A DNA stretch of 64,000 nt from Arthrobacter sp. C2 (GCA_024207135.1 CP042428.1:3534001-3598000); one strand, 5' to 3'. Shown: positions 54,787-64,000, numbered from the stretch's first letter. Program-made: numbers and translations. The notes: generated by a model from the sequence alone, not told the origin.

Positions 54787-55920
54787 ATGACCAGCACCCT
54801 CAGCCCGCCCTCGGGGCCGGCGCAAAAGCATGGCCCACGCTCCGGGAGAGCCCCGGTAACACCCAATGCCGCGGAAGCCCCACGCCCCCGCAGCGCGCTG
54901 CGCAGCAGGCTGGGGGCCCTGGATGTCAAGGCGTCGCCCTACCTCTACGTTGCGCCGTTCTTCATCCTGTTCGCCCTGGTCGGACTCTTCCCGCTGGTCT
55001 ACACCTTCGTGGTCTCGATCAACGACTGGGACCTGCTTTCGGGTGCCGGGGAATGGGTGGGCCTGGAGAACTACGCGGCCGAGCTCACCGACCCCTACTT
55101 CTGGAATTCGCTGTTCAACACCTTCAGCATCTTCTTGCTTTCAGCCGTCCCGCAACTGGTCGCGGCAACCTTCATTGCCGCCCTGCTTGACCAGAACCTG
55201 CGCGCGAAGACCTTTTGGCGCATGGGCGTCCTGCTACCCTACGTGGTCACCCCTGTGGCAGTGACGCTGATCTTCTCCAGCGCCTTCGACGAGAAATACG
55301 GGCTGATCAACAACCTCTTGCAGATGCTCGACATCGACCCGGTCGGCTGGAAGTCCGAGGTCCTGCCCTCCCACCTGGCCATAGCCTCGATGGTGAACTG
55401 GCGCTGGACCGGCTACAACGCGCTGATCCTGCTGGCGGCCATGCAGGCCGTGCCTCGGGACCTGCACGAGTCGGCGTCGCTGGACGGCGCAGGGGCCCTG
55501 CGCCGCTTCTTCTCCATCACGCTGCCGGGCATCCGCCCGACCATGATCTTCGTGATCATCACCGCAACCGTCGGCGGCCTGCAGATCTTCACCGAACCCA
55601 AGCTCTTCAACCCCAGCAGCTCGACCCTCGGCGGGCCCAACCGCGAATACCAGACCACCGTCCTTTACCTCTGGGACCTGGCCTTCAACCGGGGAGACTT
55701 CGGCAAGGCCTCGGCCGTGGCCTGGTTGCTCTTCTTGATCATCATCGGCGTGGGACTGCTCAACTTCTTCATCTCCCGCTCGATCGCCTCGGCCGATGCG
55801 AAGCACCACGCCAAATCCGGCCGGACGGCCCGCCGGGCGGCCCGCCGGGCGGCACGGAAGCGCACGTTGCGGCGCGCACACGGGCAGGCCGCCCATGATT
55901 CGAAGGAGGATCCGTCATGA
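54787..55920 (+). CDS. Sugar ABC transporter permease, MalF-like
   Basis: This 377-residue protein has a cytoplasmic N-terminus of about 55 residues and six helices. The EAA loop that contacts the ATPase is LHESASLDGAGALRRFFSIT. A basic C-terminal tail (ARRAARRAARKRTLRRAHG) is unusually long. GGGAGAAG precedes ATG 54787. The stop overlaps the next permease by 4 nt. It carries the substrate with the neighbouring MalG-like protein. Confidence 0.9.
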   Translation: MTSTLSPPSGPAQKHGPRSGRAPVTPNAAEAPRPRSALRSRLGALDVKASPYLYVAPFFILFALVGLFPLVYTFVVSINDWDLLSGAGEWVGLENYAAELTDPYFWNSLFNTFSIFLLSAVPQLVAATFIAALLDQNLRAKTFWRMGVLLPYVVTPVAVTLIFSSAFDEKYGLINNLLQMLDIDPVGWKSEVLPSHLAIASMVNWRWTGYNALILLAAMQAVPRDLHESASLDGAGALRRFFSITLPGIRPTMIFVIITATVGGLQIFTEPKLFNPSSSTLGGPNREYQTTVLYLWDLAFNRGDFGKASAVAWLLFLIIIGVGLLNFFISRSIASADAKHHAKSGRTARRAARRAARKRTLRRAHGQAAHDSKEDPS

Positions 55921-56813
55921 GCACCAAAACCGAGTTGTCCCCGGGGCACGGTACCCGGACCGCGCCCGCCAAGACCCGGCGCAAACGACCCCTTGGCATC
56001 GACAGGCGGCCGGGATTCCTCACCTACGGGTTGCTGATCGCCTTCTTCCTGGGCGGGGCCTATCCGCTGTGGTGGTCGTTTGTGACCGGCTCCGGCTCCA
56101 CCGGTGCCTTCGCCGGGCCGCTGCCGCCGCTCTTTCCGGGAGACGCGTTCCTCTCCAACGTGGCCGAGGTCTTTTCGACCATCGACTTCTGGGCCGCCCT
56201 GGGCAACAGCGTCATCGTCTCAAGCGTCATCACGATCTCGGTGGTCGGTTTTTCCACGCTTGCCGGCTACTCCTTCGCCAAGCTGCCCTTCCGCGGAAAA
56301 TCCGGACTGATGGTGTTTGTCATCGCGACGCTGGCGGTGCCCACGCAGCTGGGCATCATCCCGTTGTTCATGATGATGAAGGAATTCGGCTGGACCGGAT
56401 CGATCGGGGCTGTCATGGTCCCCACGCTGGTCACGGCGTTCGGGGTGTTTTTCATGCGCCAGTACCTGGTTGATGTCATCCCCGACGAATTGGTCGAGGC
56501 CGCCCGCGTCGACGGGGCATCCATGATCCAGACCTTCTGGCACGTCGGGGTCCCCGCAGCGAGACCCGCCATGGCGATCCTGGGGCTGTTCACCTTCATG
56601 ACGGCCTGGACCGATTACCTCTGGCCACTGCTGGTGGCCCCGCAAAACCCCACCTTGCAGGTGGCCTTGAGCCAACTGCAATCGGCCAAGTACGTGGACC
56701 ACACCATCGTGATGGCCGGAGCCGTCATGGCGACCATCCCGCTGCTGCTGCTCTTCGTGCTGGCCGGCAAACAACTTGTATCAGGAATCATGGCAGGAGC
56801 AGTAAAAGGCTAA
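55917..56813 (+). CDS. Sugar ABC transporter permease, MalG-like
   Basis: This 298-residue protein has six helices. The EAA loop is ELVEAARVDGASMIQTFWHV, with VPAARPAMAILGLFTFMTAW following. Its start overlaps the first permease stop (ATGA) and its stop overlaps the GH1 start (TAATG). No ATPase gene is in this operon. Actinobacteria often share one MsiK-type ATPase among several sugar transporters, so the missing subunit is probably encoded elsewhere. Confidence 0.9.
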   Translation: MSTKTELSPGHGTRTAPAKTRRKRPLGIDRRPGFLTYGLLIAFFLGGAYPLWWSFVTGSGSTGAFAGPLPPLFPGDAFLSNVAEVFSTIDFWAALGNSVIVSSVITISVVGFSTLAGYSFAKLPFRGKSGLMVFVIATLAVPTQLGIIPLFMMMKEFGWTGSIGAVMVPTLVTAFGVFFMRQYLVDVIPDELVEAARVDGASMIQTFWHVGVPAARPAMAILGLFTFMTAWTDYLWPLLVAPQNPTLQVALSQLQSAKYVDHTIVMAGAVMATIPLLLLFVLAGKQLVSGIMAGAVKG

Positions 56814-58231
56814 TGGACAACAAAAAACTTCACGACTTTTCCTGGCCCCGAGACTTTTTGTGGGGATCGGCCACGGCCGCCGCGCAGATCGAGGGAGCCG
56901 CGCACGAGGACGGCAAGGAAGACTCCATCTGGGACGCGTTCGCCCGGGTCCCCGGGGCCATCGCCGGCGGCGACCACCCGGAAGTGGCGGTGGACCACTA
57001 CCACCGGTACGCCCAGGACGTAGGCATAATGAAAGACCTTGGCCTGGATTCCTACCGGTTCTCCACCTCCTGGGCCCGGGTTGTCCCGGGTGGGCGCAGC
57101 GTCAATGCCAAGGGCCTGGACTTCTACAGCCGCCTGGTCGATGAACTGTTGGAGGCCGGAATCCTGCCATGGCTGACCCTCTACCACTGGGACCTGCCGC
57201 AGGCGCTGGAGGAGCGCGGAGGCTGGGCCAACCGCGACACCGCCCACCGCTTTGTGGAGTATGCCGAGGCGGTCCACGGCGCCCTGGGGGACCGGGTCAC
57301 GCACTGGACGACCTTCAACGAGCCGCTCTGCTCCTCGCTGATCGGCTATGCGGCGGGCGAGCACGCGCCGGGCCGCAGGGAACCGCGCGCTGCGCTGGCG
57401 GCGATGCACCACCAGCACCTGGCCCACGGACTGGCAACCGCGCGGCTGCGCGAGGCGGGCGTCGAAAAGATCGGCATCACGCTGAACCTCACCAATGCGG
57501 TGCCCCACGACCCGAGCGACCCGGTGGACCTTGACGCCGCGCGGCGCATCGATGCGTTGTGGAACCGCATGTACCTCGATCCGATCCTGCGCGGCACCTA
57601 CCCCGCCGACCTGCTCGAGGACCTCAAGGACCACGGCTTGGCGGAACTGATCCTGCCCGGCGACCTGGAAACCATCGCCCGGCCCCTCGACTTCCTGGGC
57701 GTGAACCACTACCACGACGACAACGTCAGCGGGCATCCGGCCGGCGCGGACGCGGCCGGCGCGGTGGTCCCCACCGACCGGCCCAAGAGCTCGCCCTTTG
57801 TCGGCAGCGAACACGTCTCCTTCCCCGCCCGCGACCTGCCGCTGACCGCCATGGGCTGGGAGGTGAACCCCGCCGGGCTGCGCACGTTGCTGAACCGGCT
57901 CACGGCCGACTACCCGAACCTGCCGCCGCTGTACATCACGGAGAACGGTGCGGCCTTCGAAGACGCGGTGGAACCGGACGGGAGCGTGGCCGATGCCCGG
58001 CGTTCGGGCTACATCACGGAGCACATCGGGGCCGTTGCCGAAGCCATCACGGACGGAGCCGATGTCCGGGGCTACTTCGTCTGGTCGCTGTTGGACAATT
58101 TCGAATGGGCCTGGGGGTATGAAAAGCGTTTCGGCATAGTCCGGGTCGACTACGACACGCAGGAGCGAACCATCAAGGACAGCGGGCTCGCCTACGCCAA
58201 GCTGATAGCGGCGAGCCGTACACTGGCATGA
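56813..58231 (+). CDS. GH1 beta-glucosidase
   Basis: This is a glycoside hydrolase family 1 enzyme of 472 residues that releases glucose from cellobiose or aryl-beta-glucosides in the cytoplasm. The acid/base is in TFNEP (Glu170) and the nucleophile is in YITENG (Glu377). The start DFLWGSATAAAQIEGA and WSLLDNFEWAWGYEKRFGIV near the end complete the family signature. No signal peptide is present. It overlaps the upstream permease by one base, and its TGA lies 90 bp before the chosen LacI start. Confidence 0.95.
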   Translation: MDNKKLHDFSWPRDFLWGSATAAAQIEGAAHEDGKEDSIWDAFARVPGAIAGGDHPEVAVDHYHRYAQDVGIMKDLGLDSYRFSTSWARVVPGGRSVNAKGLDFYSRLVDELLEAGILPWLTLYHWDLPQALEERGGWANRDTAHRFVEYAEAVHGALGDRVTHWTTFNEPLCSSLIGYAAGEHAPGRREPRAALAAMHHQHLAHGLATARLREAGVEKIGITLNLTNAVPHDPSDPVDLDAARRIDALWNRMYLDPILRGTYPADLLEDLKDHGLAELILPGDLETIARPLDFLGVNHYHDDNVSGHPAGADAAGAVVPTDRPKSSPFVGSEHVSFPARDLPLTAMGWEVNPAGLRTLLNRLTADYPNLPPLYITENGAAFEDAVEPDGSVADARRSGYITEHIGAVAEAITDGADVRGYFVWSLLDNFEWAWGYEKRFGIVRVDYDTQERTIKDSGLAYAKLIAASRTLA

Positions 58232-58323
58232 ACCGGGTGCCGCGGATGCTTGACGCTCCGCGGCACCTCTCCGTCGCCGCGACGGGGACACGGACTTGTC
58301 ATGGAAGGGGCATGGGAGCAGCA

Positions 58324-59337
58324 ATGGGCGATCCAGCCAAGCAGCAGCCGACCCTCGAGCTCGTGGCGGCGCGGGCGGGGGTCTCACGCGCAACCGTCTC
58401 CCGGGTCGTCAACGGATCGCCCAACGTCAAGGCCGAGGTGATCGAGCAGGTCAACCGGGCCATCGCCGAACTCAACTACGTCCCGAACCGGGCAGCACGC
58501 TCGCTGGCCAACGGACGCACCAATTCCATCGCCTTGGTGATCCCGGAGAACGCCGCCAGGTTCTTCGCCGACCCCTACTTCGCCACCGTCATCCAGGGTG
58601 CCGCGATGTACCTGGCCGACACCGAATTCACGCTCACGCTGCTCATCGCCACCGAGGCCGATCCCGCCAAGACCGGGAGGTACCTGCGCGGCGGGAACGT
58701 CGACGGCGCGCTGATCCTTTCCCACCACAGCGACGACCGCTCCTACGTGGAACTGGCCGGATCGCTGCCGATGGTCTTTGGCGGCAGGCCCATGAGCAAG
58801 GAGACCGGCCCCGTGCACGTGGTGGACGTGGACAACGTTGCCGCCGCCGCCACCGCAACGCGAACCATCCTGGAATCGGGCCGCAGCCGGGTGGCCACGA
58901 TTGCCGGTCCGCAAAACATGGGAGCCGGGCAGGATCGCCTGCGGGGCTGGCGGGAGGCCCTCGATTCCGCAGGGCTGGATGCCGACCTGGTGGAGTTCGG
59001 GGACTTCACCCCGTCCGGGGGAGAAGCCGCCATGACGGCGCTGCTCGAGCGCGGGCAACCGCTGGACGGGATCTTCATCGCCAGTGCGCAGATGGCCTTC
59101 GGTGCACTGAAGGTCTTGCATGAGCGCGGGATCCTGGTGCCCCGGGACGTCTCGATCACCACGGTGGACAACGACTCCTATGCGCAAAGCGCGTCCCCGC
59201 CGCTGACCACCGTCGCGCAGCCCGCCGAGCGCCAGGGTGCAACCATGGCCAAGCTGCTCGTGGAATTGATCTCCGGCGGGAAGGTTCCGGAACGGACCAT
59301 CATCCCCACCGAGCTGATCAAGCGCGGATCGCACTAG
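58324..59337 (+). CDS. LacI family transcriptional regulator of the beta-glucoside operon
   Basis: This 337-residue repressor has an N-terminal LacI HTH (about 10-30, TLELVAARAGVSRATVSRVVNG), a hinge NYVPNRAARSLANGRT, and a periplasmic-binding-like effector domain. ATG 58324 follows GGGAG by 6 nt; ATG 58228 overlaps the GH1 stop and is an alternative. The three TGAGAGCGCTCTCA-type sites upstream of the operon fit this class. It is the last gene of the operon, giving a self-contained inducible system. The inducer is unknown. Confidence 0.9.
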   Translation: MGDPAKQQPTLELVAARAGVSRATVSRVVNGSPNVKAEVIEQVNRAIAELNYVPNRAARSLANGRTNSIALVIPENAARFFADPYFATVIQGAAMYLADTEFTLTLLIATEADPAKTGRYLRGGNVDGALILSHHSDDRSYVELAGSLPMVFGGRPMSKETGPVHVVDVDNVAAAATATRTILESGRSRVATIAGPQNMGAGQDRLRGWREALDSAGLDADLVEFGDFTPSGGEAAMTALLERGQPLDGIFIASAQMAFGALKVLHERGILVPRDVSITTVDNDSYAQSASPPLTTVAQPAERQGATMAKLLVELISGGKVPERTIIPTELIKRGSH

Positions 59338-59347
59338 AGTTTCCGGC

Positions 59348-59608
59348 CGGCGGCACAAGACCAGCGAGGAACTCGACTGGCACCACGATACTGCCGATTG
59401 GCTGGCGCCCTGGCGGATCTCCGGGCAGAACGTGGAACTGGAATTCACGTCGTTCCGGGACAGGACGAGCCGCACCGAGCAGCTGCTCGTCGCCAGCCGC
59501 GGCCACCAATGCTTTGGGCATTTCACCGGTTCGGTGCTGGTCGAGGAGCGCCGGGTCCGGATTGACGGACTGCTCGGTTGGGCCGGGGAAATGCACAACA
59601 GGTGGTAG
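59348..59608 (+). pseudogene. 3' remnant of a DUF2804-like gene
   Basis: Directly after the LacI stop, in the +1 frame, about 85 codons end at TAG 59606-59608. The sequence contains DWLAPWRISGQNVELEFTSF, HQCFGHFTGSVLVEE and LLGWAGEMHNRW, which match the C-terminal part of DUF2804 as I remember it. No start codon or N-terminal domain is present, so the 5' part has been lost. The remaining stretch to 59904 shows no gene. The fragment may be scar tissue of insertion or deletion next to the tRNA. Confidence 0.5.
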
Positions 59609-59904
59609 GCCACGAGCCTCCGGAAGAAACGTCAACGCCCAGACACTGGCTGGTCGAAACCGGTGCCCCGGCCCCGGCAATCCGACTCCATGAGTTGGAT
59701 TCGGACGTGTCCGCGGCCTTTTCGTGAAGCCATTGGCCGCCCTCGAAGTGGCGCCACGGACCGCTTTCGACCCGCAGTTGACCGTGAGGCAAGTCGCGCA
59801 CGGGTGCGGTGGAATCGAGTCGATCCAGAAGGGCCTGTGAAGCAAGGGCAGCAGCGCCACTTGGGTCGGCAACGCCCGGGGAATGGCCGGCCTGGAGGAA
59901 ATGC
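59609..59904. other. Non-coding stretch between the DUF2804 remnant and tRNA-Arg copy 2
   Basis: No open frame with codon bias or ribosome binding site is seen. No repeat beyond short imperfect palindromes is found. Confidence 0.35.
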
Positions 59905-59932
59905 GAAAGGCCACGATTTCTCGTGGCCTTTC
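59905..59932 (-). terminator. Terminator downstream of tRNA-Arg copy 2
   Basis: GAAAGGCCACGA (59905-59916), loop TTTC, and TCGTGGCCTTTC (59921-59932) form a perfect 12-bp stem, analogous in shape and position to the one after copy 1. Confidence 0.85.
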
Positions 59933-59936
59933 TTCT

Positions 59937-60013
<77 letters not shown>

Positions 60014-60321
60014 ATATTCTGTTTTCGGTACCAACCTCGCGGTTCGACCTCGAATAACTATACAGACGAATGCCTGCCACGCAAAATTCGGGGGAGTGAA
60101 CGGTGGGCTGTCTTCGAGTGGCGTTGCATGAAGTATACCGGTCTACGTGTCCTTCGTCACTTTTGTGGTTTGATGGGGGAGGGGCAATGCCCGTGAAGCC
60201 GGGCTTTTCGTTGAAGCTAAACCAAATTTGCGAAATTTTTGGGATCCGGGTCACATGGGCCCGGGATTTCCGCCCAATAGCATCGAATCATTGCAAATTC
60301 AGCCCAATGGAGGGAATGGAC
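60014..60321. promoter_or_regulatory. Divergent region between tRNA-Arg copy 2 and pckG
   Basis: This 308-bp region holds the tRNA promoter on the minus strand (TATAGT-like) and the pckG promoter on the plus strand. A small GCCCG/CGGGC hairpin with a TTTT tail lies near 60190-60210 and could act as a leader attenuator. The ribosome binding site GGAGGG (60309-60314) ends it. No gene is seen. Confidence 0.4.
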
Positions 60322-62151
60322 ATGAGCGAGAGCTCGGACCAGAAGGTCATCGACGCAGCACCGACCACGCACGCAAAGCTAGCCGCTTGGGTGCAGGAAG
60401 TCGCGGAACTGACGAAGCCTGACCGTGTCTATTGGGTGAATGGCACGCAGGAGGAAAACGATCGCCTGACCGCCGAGCTGGTTGAGAGCGGAACGCTGAA
60501 GAAGCTGACCGACCCTTCGTTCCCCAACTCCTTCGCTGCCTTCTCCGACCCCAAGGACGTTGCCCGCGTCGAGGAGCGCACCTTCATCTGCTCGGAAAAC
60601 GAGAAGGACGCCGGCTTCACCAACAACTGGGAAAACCCGGTCAAGATGAAGTCGATGCTCAAGGGCCTGTTCGACGGCGCCATGCGCGGCCGCACCATGT
60701 ACGTCATTCCGTTCGTCATGGGCCCGCTGGATGCCGAGCAGCCGCAGTACGGCGTGGAAATCACCGACTCGGCCTATGTTGTCGCCTCCATGCGCATCAT
60801 GGCACTCATCGGCGACAAGGTCCTGCGCCAGATCGAGGCAGAGGACGCATTCTTCGTCCCCGCACTGCACTCGGTCGGCGCCCCGCTGGCCCCCGGGCAG
60901 GCGGATGTGGCTTGGCCGTGCAACGAGGACAAATGGATCGTGCACTTCCCGGAAGAGCGCTCCATCTGGTCCTACGGTTCGGGCTACGGCGGAAACGCTC
61001 TGCTGGGCAAGAAGTGCTACGCGCTGCGCATCGCCTCGGTCATGGCCCGCGACGAGGGCTGGCTGGCCGAGCACATGCTTATCCTCAAGTTGACCAGCCC
61101 GGAAGGCAAGAGCTACAACATTGCCGGAGCTTTCCCGTCTGCCTGCGGCAAGACCAACCTGGCCCTGCTGGATCCGACCATCGAGGGGTGGAAAGCCGAG
61201 ACCCTGGGCGATGACATCAACTGGATGCGCATCGGCAAGGACGGCGAGCTTCGCGGCGTCAACCCGGAATACGGCCTGTTCGGCGTGGCTCCGGGCACCG
61301 GTTGGTCCAACAACCCCAACGCCATGAACGCCATCACCAAGGGCAACTCGATCTTCACCAACGTTGCACTCACCGACGAAGGCGGCGTGTGGTGGGAGGG
61401 CATGACGGACGAGGTCCCGGCACACCTGACCGACTGGTTGGGCAACGACTGGACCCCTGAGTCCGGTCGCGTCGCGGCACACCCGAACTCCCGCTTCTGC
61501 ACCCCGATCGACCAGGTCGACATGCTCTCGCAGGAGTACTACAGCCCGGACGGCGTGGAGATCCACGCGATCCTCTTCGGCGGCCGCCGCAAGACCACCA
61601 TCCCGCTGGTCACCCAGGCCCGCAGCTGGGCCCACGGCATCTTCATGGGTTCGACCCTGTCCTCGGAAACCACTGCCGCTGCAGCCGGTGCCGTGGGCGT
61701 GGTCCGCCGCGACCCGATGGCCATGCTTCCGTTCATCGGCTACAACGCCGGCGACTACCTGAACCACTGGGACTCGATCGAGTCCAAGGCCAACCCGGAG
61801 CGCCTGCCCAAGATCTTCCTGGTGAACTGGTTCCGCCGCAACGCCGACGGCGGCTTCGCCTGGCCCGGGTTCGGTGACAACTCCCGCGTGCTGAAGTGGG
61901 CCATCGAGCGCATCGAGGGCAAGGCCGACGCCGTGGAGACCCCGATCGGCTTCGTACCGACCGGCGACTCGATCGACCTGACCGGTCTGGACATGACCCC
62001 GGCCGACGTCGAGGCCGCCGTGGTCGTCGACAAGGGCGAATGGGCCACCGAGCTGGCAAGCATCGAGGAGTGGTACGCCAAGTTCGGCGAGGCGCTTCCC
62101 GCCTCGCTGCGCGCCGAGCTTGATGGCTTGAAGGAGCGCTTGGGAGCCTAG
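60322..62151 (+). CDS. pckG: Phosphoenolpyruvate carboxykinase, GTP-dependent
   Basis: PckG converts oxaloacetate and GTP to phosphoenolpyruvate, the entry step of gluconeogenesis. The 609-residue protein has the GTP-class features: the P-loop SACGKTN with reactive Cys275, [42 protein letters not shown], and [12 protein letters not shown]-type enzymes are usual in actinobacteria. GGAGGG precedes ATG 60322 by 7 nt, favouring it over ATG 60316 and 60307. A terminator follows at 62176-62243. Confidence 0.97.
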   Translation: MSESSDQKVIDAAPTTHAKLAAWVQEVAELTKPDRVYWVNGTQEENDRLTAELVESGTLKKLTDPSFPNSFAAFSDPKDVARVEERTFICSENEKDAGFTNNWENPVKMKSMLKGLFDGAMRGRTMYVIPFVMGPLDAEQPQYGVEITDSAYVVASMRIMALIGDKVLRQIEAEDAFFVPALHSVGAPLAPGQADVAWPCNEDKWIVHFPEERSIWSYGSGYGGNALLGKKCYALRIASVMARDEGWLAEHMLILKLTSPEGKSYNIAGAFPSACGKTNLALLDPTIEGWKAETLGDDINWMRIGKDGELRGVNPEYGLFGVAPGTGWSNNPNAMNAITKGNSIFTNVALTDEGGVWWEGMTDEVPAHLTDWLGNDWTPESGRVAAHPNSRFCTPIDQVDMLSQEYYSPDGVEIHAILFGGRRKTTIPLVTQARSWAHGIFMGSTLSSETTAAAAGAVGVVRRDPMAMLPFIGYNAGDYLNHWDSIESKANPERLPKIFLVNWFRRNADGGFAWPGFGDNSRVLKWAIERIEGKADAVETPIGFVPTGDSIDLTGLDMTPADVEAAVVVDKGEWATELASIEEWYAKFGEALPASLRAELDGLKERLGA

Positions 62152-62175
62152 CGTTCCCGGCACGGCAACCTTCGT

Positions 62176-62249
62176 GAAGGGCCCCGCTGCCATCACCCGC
62201 CACCCGGTTACGGGATGGCTGGGGATGGTCGGCGGGGCCCTTCCGTTTC
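62176..62249 (+). terminator. Terminator after pckG
   Basis: GAAGGGCCCCGC (62176-62187) pairs with GCGGGGCCCTTC (62232-62243), closing a branched loop of about 44 nt, followed by CGTTTCC. Confidence 0.75.
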
Positions 62250-62329
62250 CCCTTCCAGGGTCCCGGCGTCGGCCTCATCGCCAGTGGTCGGGCACGGTTT
62301 CGACAGCAAAATGCGTGGCTGCTGGACCA

Positions 62330-62343
62330 ATCCCCTAGGGGAT
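62330..62343 (+). promoter_or_regulatory. PadR-type palindromic operator
   Basis: ATCCCCTAGGGGAT is a perfect 14-bp palindrome, 17 bp before the PadR start, well placed to overlap its promoter. Autorepression is expected. Confidence 0.6.
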
Positions 62344-62359
62344 GTGTCAGGATGAAAGC

Positions 62360-62887
62360 ATGATTCTTGCGCGTTTGATCCTCGGGCTCTTGAGTTTGGC
62401 GCCCATGACCGGGTATGAACTGAAGAAGCACTTCGACTCGTCCATCAATCACTTCTGGAATGCCGACAAGGCGCAGATATATCGCACACTGGCCCAACTG
62501 GTGAAGGACGGGCACGCCACCGTCACCACCGTTGCCCAGAAGAATTACCCGGACCGCCAGGAACACCACATCACCGACGCCGGGCGCGAGGCCCTGGTGG
62601 AATGGCTGGGCGGCGAGGTCACCGCGCACACGCCCCGCGAGCCGTTCCTGGCCCGGGTGTTCTTCGCCGCCGAACTCGACCGAGAGTCGGTGCTCGAACT
62701 GATCCGCGCCCGGCGCGAGGCCACGCAGGAAGTGCTGGACGACTACCTCTCCCAGCGTGAGGACATCGACATGCGCGCAGCAGCGGACCGCCGCAGCTTC
62801 CTGATGGCAGCAACCCTCGACAACGGAATCCGGCATGCGGCCGCCGAGCTTGAATGGCTGGATGCCGTGACGGAGTACCTCCCATGA
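62360..62887 (+). CDS. PadR family transcriptional regulator
   Basis: This 175-residue PadR repressor has the N-terminal winged helix LARLILGLLSLAPMTGYELKKHFDSS with NHFWNADKAQIYRTLAQLVKDG. A C-terminal helix pair (about 90-170, the Vir_act_alpha_C-type dimerisation region) follows. AGGATG precedes ATG 62360. The stop overlaps the hydrolase start by 4 nt (ATGA). The palindrome 17 bp upstream is its likely operator. The ligand is unknown. Confidence 0.88.
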   Translation: MILARLILGLLSLAPMTGYELKKHFDSSINHFWNADKAQIYRTLAQLVKDGHATVTTVAQKNYPDRQEHHITDAGREALVEWLGGEVTAHTPREPFLARVFFAAELDRESVLELIRARREATQEVLDDYLSQREDIDMRAAADRRSFLMAATLDNGIRHAAAELEWLDAVTEYLP

Positions 62888-64000
62888 GCCAGCACGAGGG
62901 CGCCTCCGGCGGCGACGCGGGAACGGACGAGGAATTCGTGGACCGCTCGCTGTCCGACGAGACCGCGCGCCCGGCCCCGGAAGACGGGGCGGGCCAGGCA
63001 TCCCGGGCCGACAGGCCGGCCCGGGAGGCCAACCCGAAACGCGCGCCCAAGGACCACCGGCCCCGCCCCGAACCCGGGCAGGACAAGGGCACAGCGAAGG
63101 ACGAGGCGAAGCCCGCAGCCGAAGCGGCCGGGGTTCCGGCCGGCGGCCCGGCTGACCCGAAGTCCCCGGAGCACCGGCCGCAGGTTCCCGCCAAGGAAAA
63201 GCCCGCGCGCCCGGCCAAGGCGCCAAGGCAACCCCGGCCGGCAGTCCCGGATGCCAGCACCGAGCCGCAGGACCCTGCGGCAGCGGCAGCAGCCAGCGTC
63301 TCGGCCAAGCCCGCGGGTCCGCGCGACCCGGGCGGCTACCCGGAGTTCCATGCGCCCACGCGTGCCCGCCGCGACGGCAAGCCGGCCCAGACCATCGTGT
63401 TCCTGCACGGCGGAAACGTGGCCAACTGGACCTGGGACCCGCAAGTGCGGGCCTTCGGCGACTACGAGGTGCTCACCCCGCACCTTCCCGGGTTCGGCGC
63501 ACGCGCCCAGGAAGACTGGGCGGGCCTGGACAGCGCCGCCGACGACGTGGCCGCGGTCATTGCCGACGAGGTCTCCAACGGCGGCGCCCACCTGGTGGGC
63601 CTGTCCCTGGGCGGCGTCGTGGCACTGCGCGTGCTGGCCCGGCACCCCGAGCTCGTCGAGTCCCTGCTGATCTCCGGGGTCCCGGCTGCCGGGGTCTCGG
63701 CCTCGATGCGCACCATGAGCCGGATGCAGCTGCGCCTCTTCGGCAGCGAATGGTACTGGCGCTTCCAGGCCGGCGCCTATGGCATGGTTGCCGATGAGAA
63801 GGACCTGCTCACCGAGCACGGCACGCACCTGCGGGCCGACAACATGCGCGCCATCATGGACGAGGTCGACCCCGGTGGCGTCCCGGCCAAGCTCGGGGAC
63901 TACAAGGGCCCGGTGCTGGTGATTGCCGGCGGCAAGGAACCCAAGCTGGTGGCCAAGTCCTTCCCGGTGCTGGCCCGCGCGCTGCCGCAGGCCCGGTTCC
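62884..64000 (+). CDS. Alpha/beta hydrolase with a long charged N-terminus (3' end outside window)
   Basis: About 372 codons are visible; the gene runs off the window. Residues 1-155 are rich in Pro, Ala, Lys and Glu with no hydrophobic core and are probably disordered. The hydrolase domain starts near 165 with FLHGG (oxyanion, 173-177), then HLPGFGARA and the nucleophile elbow GLSLGG with Ser241. The remaining triad residues lie beyond the window or are not certain. The start overlaps the PadR stop by 4 nt, so PadR controls it. Substrate unknown. Confidence 0.82.
   Translation, partial: MSQHEGASGGDAGTDEEFVDRSLSDETARPAPEDGAGQASRADRPAREANPKRAPKDHRPRPEPGQDKGTAKDEAKPAAEAAGVPAGGPADPKSPEHRPQVPAKEKPARPAKAPRQPRPAVPDASTEPQDPAAAAAASVSAKPAGPRDPGGYPEFHAPTRARRDGKPAQTIVFLHGGNVANWTWDPQVRAFGDYEVLTPHLPGFGARAQEDWAGLDSAADDVAAVIADEVSNGGAHLVGLSLGGVVALRVLARHPELVESLLISGVPAAGVSASMRTMSRMQLRLFGSEWYWRFQAGAYGMVADEKDLLTEHGTHLRADNMRAIMDEVDPGGVPAKLGDYKGPVLVIAGGKEPKLVAKSFPVLARALPQARF

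Overview
The window looks like chromosomal DNA of a high-GC actinobacterium, most likely a Micrococcaceae member of the Arthrobacter/Paeniglutamicibacter kind. Pointers are the strong GC bias at third codon positions, a mycothiol-dependent-type enzyme, GTP-type PEP carboxykinase, a full-length Lhr helicase beside Nei, an ABC sugar operon without its own ATPase, and several actinobacterial DUF families. No phage, transposase, CRISPR or rRNA is visible. The genus is an inference from gene content.

Layout. 0-8.5 kb: a TetR regulator (cut by the window edge) with its operator, a YhhQ-type queuosine-precursor transporter behind a structured leader, an ABC ATPase/membrane pair, tgt on the other strand, an FUSC-like protein, a DinB-fold enzyme and a degenerate NUDIX protein. 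8.5-14.2 kb: a DHA2 exporter with an inverted-repeat operator, then a dual-domain Lrp regulator divergent from an M20 amidohydrolase and an MHS-type symporter. 14.2-22.9 kb: a compact ribbon-helix-helix / VOC / old-yellow-enzyme operon that resembles the nemR-gloA-nemA arrangement, then single metabolic genes. 22.9-29.8 kb: a minus-strand run of pseudouridine synthase, Nei, Lhr, a small membrane protein and RlmH.

29.8-34.3 kb: a PAP2 phosphatase, an NmrA-like protein, and a divergent locus in which an NAD-kinase-fold protein and an SPFH protein face an NrtR-like NUDIX-winged-helix protein across two matching palindromes. 34.3-42.5 kb: a coding-like fragment, tRNA-Ser(CGA), an AlkZ-like winged-helix protein, tadA, upp, a two-component system, an orphan winged-helix protein and a SixA-like phosphatase. 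42.7-49.4 kb: two systems built on ABC proteins that have lost their ATP-binding motifs. One is a DUF1611 P-loop protein overlapping a degenerate ABC exporter. The other is a degenerate ABC subunit, a YhgE/Pip protein and a TetR regulator, all overlapping by 4 nt and preceded by a perfect palindrome.

49.5-52.6 kb: a lactonase-like protein, an alpha/beta hydrolase and LtrA. 52.6-60.0 kb: two apparently identical tRNA-Arg(ACG) genes in the same orientation bracket a beta-glucoside island. It holds three LacI-type operators, a binding lipoprotein, two permeases, a GH1 beta-glucosidase and a LacI regulator, followed by what looks like the tail of a DUF2804 gene. 60.3-64.0 kb: pckG with a terminator, then a PadR regulator with a palindromic operator overlapping an alpha/beta hydrolase that runs off the window.

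The best candidates for something undescribed are the DUF1611/degenerate-ABC pair, the SPFH/NAD-kinase-like/NrtR-like locus, and the RHH-VOC-OYE operon.
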